DNA of 64,000 nucleotides, from contig NZ_CP080429.1 in NCBI RefSeq assembly GCF_019613795.1, forward strand, positions 2,158,501 to 2,222,500. The letters run 5' to 3'. The first letter of the stretch is position 1. Every line of letters starts with the position of its first letter. This DNA comes from Flavobacterium litorale. Its GTDB lineage: Bacteria; Bacteroidota; Bacteroidia; Flavobacteriales; Flavobacteriaceae. The notes beneath the pieces were generated by a model that ran no database searches, was not told where the DNA came from, and saw only the letters and a list, made by a program, of their open reading frames with translations. Of the stretch, positions 59,512 through 64,000 are shown one piece after another. A program made the translations under genes and the position numbers.

Positions 59512-60738
59512 ATGGAAACAAATCAGTTATTAGCCTTAACCGAACAATTTGGGAACCCTATTTATGTATATGATGCAACAAAAATACAATCGCAGTATCA
59601 TAAACTCGAACAAGCTTTTAAAAATGTAAATAGCCTTCGTATAAACTATGCTGTAAAAGCATTAAGTAACCTATCAGTATTAAAGCTATTAAAACAATTA
59701 GGTTCGGGTTTAGATACCGTTTCTATACAAGAAGTTCAGTTGGGCTTAATGGCTGGTTACTCGCCTGAGAAAATTATTTACACCCCCAACGGAGTTTCTA
59801 TGGAAGAAATTGAAGAAGTTGCTGCACTAGGGGTACAAATTAATATAGATAACCTCTCTATATTAGAGCAATTTGGTACAAAGCACCCCAAAACCCCTGT
59901 GTGTATACGCATAAACCCTCATGTTATGGCGGGTGGTAATAGTAACATATCCGTAGGGCATATTGATAGTAAATTTGGTATCTCAATACACCAAATGCCA
60001 CATTTACTCCGTATCGTATCCAACACAGGAATGCGCATTAATGGTATTCATATGCATACAGGATCGGACATATTGGATATTGAGGTATTTTTGTACGCTG
60101 CCGAAATACTATTTAATACTGCAATACAATTTAAAAATTTAGAATTTATTGATTTTGGTAGTGGCTTTAAAGTGCCCTATAAAGCGGATGATATAGAAAC
60201 AGATATTGAGGAATTGGGTAAAAAACTAACCAAACGATTCAATAACTTTTGTACGGAATATGGTAGTGAATTAACCTTATGTTTTGAGCCTGGTAAATTT
60301 TTAGTAAGCCAATCGGGCTATTTTTTAGCTAAGGTAAATGTAGTAAAACAGACTACCTCTACGGTGTTTGCGGGAGTTGATAGTGGTTTCAACCACTTAA
60401 TACGCCCAATGTTATACAACTCATACCATCATATCCAAAATATAAGCAATCCCAACGGTAAAGAACGCTTTTACAGCGTAGTAGGCTATATTTGTGAAAC
60501 TGATACTTTTGCAGGAAACAGAAGAATTACCGAAATTACAGAGGGCGATATACTATGCTTTTACAATGCGGGAGCCTACTGTTTTTCTATGGCTAGCAAT
60601 TACAATTCTCGTACACGTCCTGCCGAAGTATTGTGGTACGAAAATCAGGGGTATTTAATTCGTGAAAGTGAAACGTTTGATGATATTGTACGTAAACAAA
60701 TAGTAATGGATTTTGACGTTCTTAACGCTGCGGTTTAG
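59512..60738 (+). CDS. lysA: Diaminopimelate decarboxylase
   Basis: A 408-residue PLP enzyme of the alanine racemase fold that makes lysine from meso-diaminopimelate. The Schiff-base lysine is K49 in INYAVKALSN; GIHMHTGSDI and GSGFKVPYKADD follow, with EPGKF and the second-subunit cysteine region CETDTFAGNR (about 329-338) completing the active site. Length is usual. It stands alone between sucC and the phosphatase gene; no other lysine gene is near. Confidence 0.95.
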   Translation: METNQLLALTEQFGNPIYVYDATKIQSQYHKLEQAFKNVNSLRINYAVKALSNLSVLKLLKQLGSGLDTVSIQEVQLGLMAGYSPEKIIYTPNGVSMEEIEEVAALGVQINIDNLSILEQFGTKHPKTPVCIRINPHVMAGGNSNISVGHIDSKFGISIHQMPHLLRIVSNTGMRINGIHMHTGSDILDIEVFLYAAEILFNTAIQFKNLEFIDFGSGFKVPYKADDIETDIEELGKKLTKRFNNFCTEYGSELTLCFEPGKFLVSQSGYFLAKVNVVKQTTSTVFAGVDSGFNHLIRPMLYNSYHHIQNISNPNGKERFYSVVGYICETDTFAGNRRITEITEGDILCFYNAGAYCFSMASNYNSRTRPAEVLWYENQGYLIRESETFDDIVRKQIVMDFDVLNAAV

Positions 60739-60842
60739 TTGTAAAAACAGTATTTATTCTTAACATTATACCTGCTTTTTGTAGCTTGTAAATTTTCTAA
60801 TCGAGCTAAAATCCGTAACCAACACATAACATTTAGTAATAA

Positions 60843-60871
60843 TTGTGTATTGGCAGAGTTTACTATATTTG
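60843..60871 (+). promoter_or_regulatory. Promoter with both -33 and -7 boxes
   Basis: TTG at 60843-60845 and TATATTTG at 60864-60871 are 18 bases apart, the best fit to the Bacteroidetes pattern in the window. The phosphatase start is 20 bases after it. Confidence 0.6.
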
Positions 60872-60891
60872 GCAGATAATGAATATACGTA

Positions 60892-62310
60892 ATGGATAGA
60901 AGAAAGTTTTTCAGAAATGGTTCGCTCGCAGCAATAGGCTCCACCGTACTTAACCCCTTTAAAATAGATGTTGAAAGCATTGGCTTTGATGGTATTGGTA
61001 AGAACAAAAAAGCTAAGAACATTATATTTTTAGTGACTGATGGTATGAGTTCTGGCACATTAAATATGGCTGATTTATACCTAAACAGAAAAATGGGCAG
61101 AAGCTCCAACTGGATACAACTTTATAAAGACCAACGTGTAGCACGTGCCTTAATGGATACTGCATCGGCAAACTCTATAGTAACCGATTCGGCAGCAGGA
61201 TGCTCTGCATGGGGTGCTGGTTTCAGGGTAAACAATGGCTCTCTTAATGTGGGACCTAACGGAGAACAATACTTACCTATATTACAGAAATTTAAAGCTG
61301 CGGGTAAAAAAGTAGGCTGCATTACTACAGTACCCATTACGCATGCTACACCAGCAGGTTTTTGTATTAATAGCGATAGTCGTAACTCACAACCTCAAAT
61401 AGCCGAAGATTACCTAAAAATAGGCTTTGATATTATGATGGGTGGTGGCGATAAATATTTTAATCCTGAAAAAAGAGATGATAATAAAGACCTTTACACC
61501 GCCTACAAAAATAAAGGGTGGCAAATAGCCCGTACTACAAAAGAAATGATGCAAACAACCAATAACAAACCTATATTGGGTGTTTTTGGCGAAGATGCAA
61601 TGCCATATAGTATAGACAGACGTAGTAGTGATAAATTAACGAGTACTACCCCTACCCTTGCCGAAATGACCAATAAAGCTATTAACCATATGAAAGATGG
61701 TGAGAAAGGATTTGTACTGCAAGTAGAGGCTGGTAAAGTAGATTGGGGTGCACACTCTAACGATATTGGAGCATTATTATATGACCAAGTGGCTTTTGAC
61801 GATGCTATAAAAGTAGCCATTGATTTCGCCGAAGAAGATGGCGAAACTTTAGTTATAATAACTACTGACCATGGTAATGCCAACCCAGGTATAATATACG
61901 GTAAAGAGGCTAACGATAATTTTGATAGTCTACAAAAATATACGCAAACTAACGAGTGGGTACTTAACCAAATAGAGCCTACATCGAGTGTGGCACGTGT
62001 ACGCGAAATTGTAGAGCACAGTAATGCAACAGCAATTACAGAAGAAGAGGCAAAAACAATTTTAAGTTATTATACAGGTACATTTGGCAAACAGGGCGGA
62101 TTATACAATTACAAAAAAGTACCTTTTGAAACCTATGCACAAATCCAGAAAAAATACAACTCTGTAGGGTGGATTAGCATGAACCACTCGGGCGATTTTG
62201 TAGAATTGGCTATGTTTGGACCAGGTAGCGATTTATTAAAACCATTTGTAAAAAATACCGATTTACACTACTTGATGCTAGAAGCTGCAGAGGTAGAAAA
62301 CAAATTCTAA
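60892..62310 (+). CDS. Alkaline phosphatase, PhoA family, with Tat-type signal
   Basis: A 472-residue metal-dependent phosphatase. The N-terminus MDRRKFFRNGSLAAIG has the twin-arginine motif, pointing to Tat export of a folded, metal-loaded enzyme. Then IIFLVTDGMSSG (metal Asp50), DSAAG with the phospho-acceptor Ser100, VPITHATPAGF, EAGKVDWGAHSND, and TTDHGN carry the zinc and magnesium ligands, followed by MNHSGDFVELAMFGPGSD near the C-terminus. It would free phosphate from organic esters in the periplasm. No pho-type regulator is adjacent. Confidence 0.92.
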   Translation: MDRRKFFRNGSLAAIGSTVLNPFKIDVESIGFDGIGKNKKAKNIIFLVTDGMSSGTLNMADLYLNRKMGRSSNWIQLYKDQRVARALMDTASANSIVTDSAAGCSAWGAGFRVNNGSLNVGPNGEQYLPILQKFKAAGKKVGCITTVPITHATPAGFCINSDSRNSQPQIAEDYLKIGFDIMMGGGDKYFNPEKRDDNKDLYTAYKNKGWQIARTTKEMMQTTNNKPILGVFGEDAMPYSIDRRSSDKLTSTTPTLAEMTNKAINHMKDGEKGFVLQVEAGKVDWGAHSNDIGALLYDQVAFDDAIKVAIDFAEEDGETLVIITTDHGNANPGIIYGKEANDNFDSLQKYTQTNEWVLNQIEPTSSVARVREIVEHSNATAITEEEAKTILSYYTGTFGKQGGLYNYKKVPFETYAQIQKKYNSVGWISMNHSGDFVELAMFGPGSDLLKPFVKNTDLHYLMLEAAEVENKF

Positions 62311-62330
62311 CAATTATTATATTTAATATT

Positions 62331-62362
62331 AAAAAAGATGCCCATAAAATGGGCATCTTTTT
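62331..62362. terminator. Bidirectional rho-independent terminator
   Basis: AAAGATGCCCAT and ATGGGCATCTTT pair around loop AAA (stem up to 62345 and from 62349), with A-run and T-run; it serves the phosphatase and the nitronate monooxygenase gene. Confidence 0.85.
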
Positions 62363-62384
62363 ATATACTGCAAAATTCCTGTTT

Positions 62385-63323
62385 TTATAAGCTAGCAGCC
62401 TCTTGCTTAGCCTGTTCAAAATCAGTGACAATTTCTTCTAATATTTCAGCAGCAGGTTTTATTTCATGAATAAGTCCTGCTATTTGTCCTATTTCAAGTT
62501 CTCCCTCTTCAAGGTCGCCTTCAAACATACCTTTTTTAGCACGCGCACGCCCCAAAAGCGTTTTAAGGTCATCAACAGTTGGTGCTTTTGTATAGAGCTC
62601 CATTACATCATTAAAAAACTTATTTTTAATAAGCCGTACAGGTGCAAGCTCTTTTAAAGTTACTTGCGTATCGCCATCTTTAGCATCAACAATTGCTTTT
62701 TTAAAATTATCATGCGATGAAGATTCTACCGAAGCAGCAAAACGGCTACCTATTTGTACGCCATCAGCCCCTAATACCATAGCAGCAAGCATGCCTCGCC
62801 CTGTTGCAATACCGCCAGCAGCAATAAGGGGTATTTGTAATTGCTCTTTAACCATAGGAATAAGGGTAAACGTAGTAGTTTCCTCTCTGCCGTTATGCCC
62901 ACCAGCTTCAAAACCTTCGGCAACAACAGCATCAACTCCAGCATCTTGCGATTTTAAAGCAAACTTTACGCTACTCACTACATGCACTACGGTAATACCA
63001 TGTTCTTTTAAAAAAGGTGTCCATGTTTTTGGGTTGCCTGCCGATGTAAATACAATTTTAACGCCTTCTTTTACTATAATATCCATAATTTCCTCGATAT
63101 TAGGATATAGCATGGGTACATTTACGCCAAAAGGCTTATTGGTAGCTTTTTTACATTTTTGTATATGCTCGCGCAACACATCAGGATACATGGAGCCTGC
63201 CCCTATTAATCCTAAACCTCCAGCATTACTAACGGCACTAGCTAATTTATAACCACTAGCCCATATCATTCCTGCTTGTATTATTGGGTATTCTATTCCA
63301 AAAAGTTGTGTAATTCTATTCAT
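62385..63323 (-). CDS. Nitronate monooxygenase family flavoprotein
   Basis: A 312-residue TIM-barrel FMN enzyme. Marks: YPIIQAGMIWASG at the N-terminus, GVNVPMLYPNIEE, VVAEGFEAGGHNGREETTTF (the catalytic-His region), PLIAAGGIATGRGMLAAMVLGADGVQIGSRF (FMN phosphate-binding loop). These fit nitronate monooxygenases, which oxidise nitroalkanes such as propionate 3-nitronate; the related FabK enoyl reductases share the fold, but the HNG motif speaks for the former. The C-terminus is helical. No operon partner. Confidence 0.88.
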   Translation of the reverse strand: MNRITQLFGIEYPIIQAGMIWASGYKLASAVSNAGGLGLIGAGSMYPDVLREHIQKCKKATNKPFGVNVPMLYPNIEEIMDIIVKEGVKIVFTSAGNPKTWTPFLKEHGITVVHVVSSVKFALKSQDAGVDAVVAEGFEAGGHNGREETTTFTLIPMVKEQLQIPLIAAGGIATGRGMLAAMVLGADGVQIGSRFAASVESSSHDNFKKAIVDAKDGDTQVTLKELAPVRLIKNKFFNDVMELYTKAPTVDDLKTLLGRARAKKGMFEGDLEEGELEIGQIAGLIHEIKPAAEILEEIVTDFEQAKQEAASL

Positions 63324-63342
63324 GTAAGTAGTATGCGTGTTG

Positions 63343-64000
63343 TTAGTTTTTTATAAGTTTTCCTAATTGTATTTTTCCGTTTACATTCAATTGGTAGCTG
63401 TACAATCCTGATGCTAATGTAGTTAACGATACGGATAGCTTATTGCCCGATAATTCGTCTTGTAAAACAAGTTGCCCTATAGTGTTGTATATGTAAAGCT
63501 TGCCTACTTGCCCATTGGGTAATGGTGTAATGTTTATAGTATTACTTGTAGGGTTAGGGTATAATTTAAATTGAATGTTATCATTATTTATAATGGTTGA
63601 TGCTGTAGCTAAGGCTAAAGCAAAGTTAGGAATACCGTAGCCATATTGGTTATCAGGATTATCATAACGATCTGAGGCTTGTTTAATAAGTGCAACAATT
63701 TCAGCATTGGTCATATCAGGTAAGGCTTGCCATAAACAAGCTACTATACCTGATAATACAGGTGCCGAAAGTGAAGTACCTGATACGGGTATAATTTCCC
63801 CTTCGGTGTTCGATGCTATTGTGGCTACTCCACGCGCCATTACATCTGGTTTTATACGTCCGTCGCTTGTTGGTCCTATAGAACTAAATGGACTTCTGGT
63901 TTCCTCTGCATTTACAGCTCCTACTGCTAATGTTGTACTAGCATCGGCAGGTACACCAATATTTGGGTTTTCTGAATTTCCTGAGTTCCCTGCCGATGTA
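63343..64000 (-). CDS. S8 family serine peptidase with T9SS sorting domain (N-terminus outside window)
   Basis: The C-terminal 219 codons of a subtilisin-like protease, open to the window edge. SAGNSGN (the oxyanion-hole Asn region), DGRIKPDVMARGV and the catalytic serine in GTSLSAP are visible, then a helix ending FALALATA. The last about 75 residues form a type A type IX secretion sorting domain (FKLYPNPTSNTINI, then LYIYNTIGQLV and GKLIKN), which is cut off during export. It would be secreted or held on the cell surface. The catalytic Asp and His lie outside the window. It fits the PorX-regulated T9SS. Confidence 0.93.
   Translation of the reverse strand, partial: TSAGNSGNSENPNIGVPADASTTLAVGAVNAEETRSPFSSIGPTSDGRIKPDVMARGVATIASNTEGEIIPVSGTSLSAPVLSGIVACLWQALPDMTNAEIVALIKQASDRYDNPDNQYGYGIPNFALALATASTIINNDNIQFKLYPNPTSNTINITPLPNGQVGKLYIYNTIGQLVLQDELSGNKLSVSLTTLASGLYSYQLNVNGKIQLGKLIKN

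Noticed and set aside
59304..59573. Open frame before lysA with hydrophobic stretches (89 codons)
   Set aside because: It overlaps the lysA start in another frame, and its hydrophobic look follows from AT-rich sequence. No support for a gene.
1..64000. CRISPR arrays, tRNA or rRNA genes, insertion sequences, prophage genes
   Set aside because: I saw no regularly spaced repeats, no cloverleaf-like gene in the gaps, no transposase or integrase and no long terminal inverted repeats.

Overview
The window is AT-rich chromosomal DNA of a Bacteroidota bacterium, almost certainly a Flavobacteriaceae member related to Flavobacterium. Evidence: a fused LpxC/FabZ gene, a PorX-type response regulator with a PglZ domain, a subtilase with a C-terminal type IX secretion sorting domain, a Bacteroidetes-type serine palmitoyltransferase, small flavobacterial membrane proteins, little sign of Shine-Dalgarno sequences, and the Bacteroidetes -7 promoter element (TAnnTTTG) in front of many genes. 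No rRNA, tRNA, CRISPR array, insertion sequence, prophage or integrase was seen. Most of the window is core chromosome; the clearest accessory-looking gene is at 8158-9144.

Layout. 1-7130: end of a serine palmitoyltransferase gene, a convergent GNAT-like acyltransferase, an outer-membrane protein, DUF4834, a YfhO-type membrane protein and a glycosyltransferase. 7131-14225: uvrA followed by a HEPN-like unknown, a J-domain protein and a DUF2809 remnant (minus strand); a YdeI-like protein, an RNA polymerase sigma factor with a 47-residue small protein, and endonuclease III. 14254-20256: peroxiredoxin, DUF1206 protein, MTA/SAH nucleosidase with a conserved unknown, MBL hydrolase. 19283-23896 is a tight five-gene minus operon (BatA/vWA protein, dihydroorotase-like protein, lipoprotein, small membrane protein, esterase). 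24008-31481: DExD helicase, antiporter, alanine dehydrogenase, tsaE, porX, rsgA.

31546-40121 is the lipid A block: HD-domain protein, lpxD, lpxC/fabZ, lpxA, efp, a second lpxD-like gene, a SnoaL-like protein, a membrane protein and sucD. 40211-50207: DUF892 protein, deoxyinosine/uracil glycosylase, PAS protein, OmpA lipoprotein, GT2, HsdR_N protein, holA, a 59-residue membrane protein, ettA, two envelope proteins and an LpxH-like phosphoesterase. 50437-64000: DinB protein, acetyl-CoA synthetase, three tandem MscS channels, TerB-like and DUF1456 proteins, sucC, lysA, a Tat-type alkaline phosphatase, nitronate monooxygenase and a truncated (window edge) T9SS-exported subtilase.

Themes: envelope building (lipid A, possible sphingolipid, glycosyltransferases, OmpA), type IX secretion (porX regulator and one cargo protein), DNA repair (uvrA, nth, glycosylase) and central metabolism (sucC and sucD unlinked, acs, ald, lysA). 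The most interesting leads are the HEPN-like protein at 8158-9144, the SPT/GNAT pair at the left edge, an endonuclease III without its iron-sulfur cysteines, a dihydroorotase without its metal-binding HxH, a conserved unknown co-transcribed with mtnN, and a possible small RNA at 57838-57917. I could run no searches; names rest on recognised motifs and family memory.
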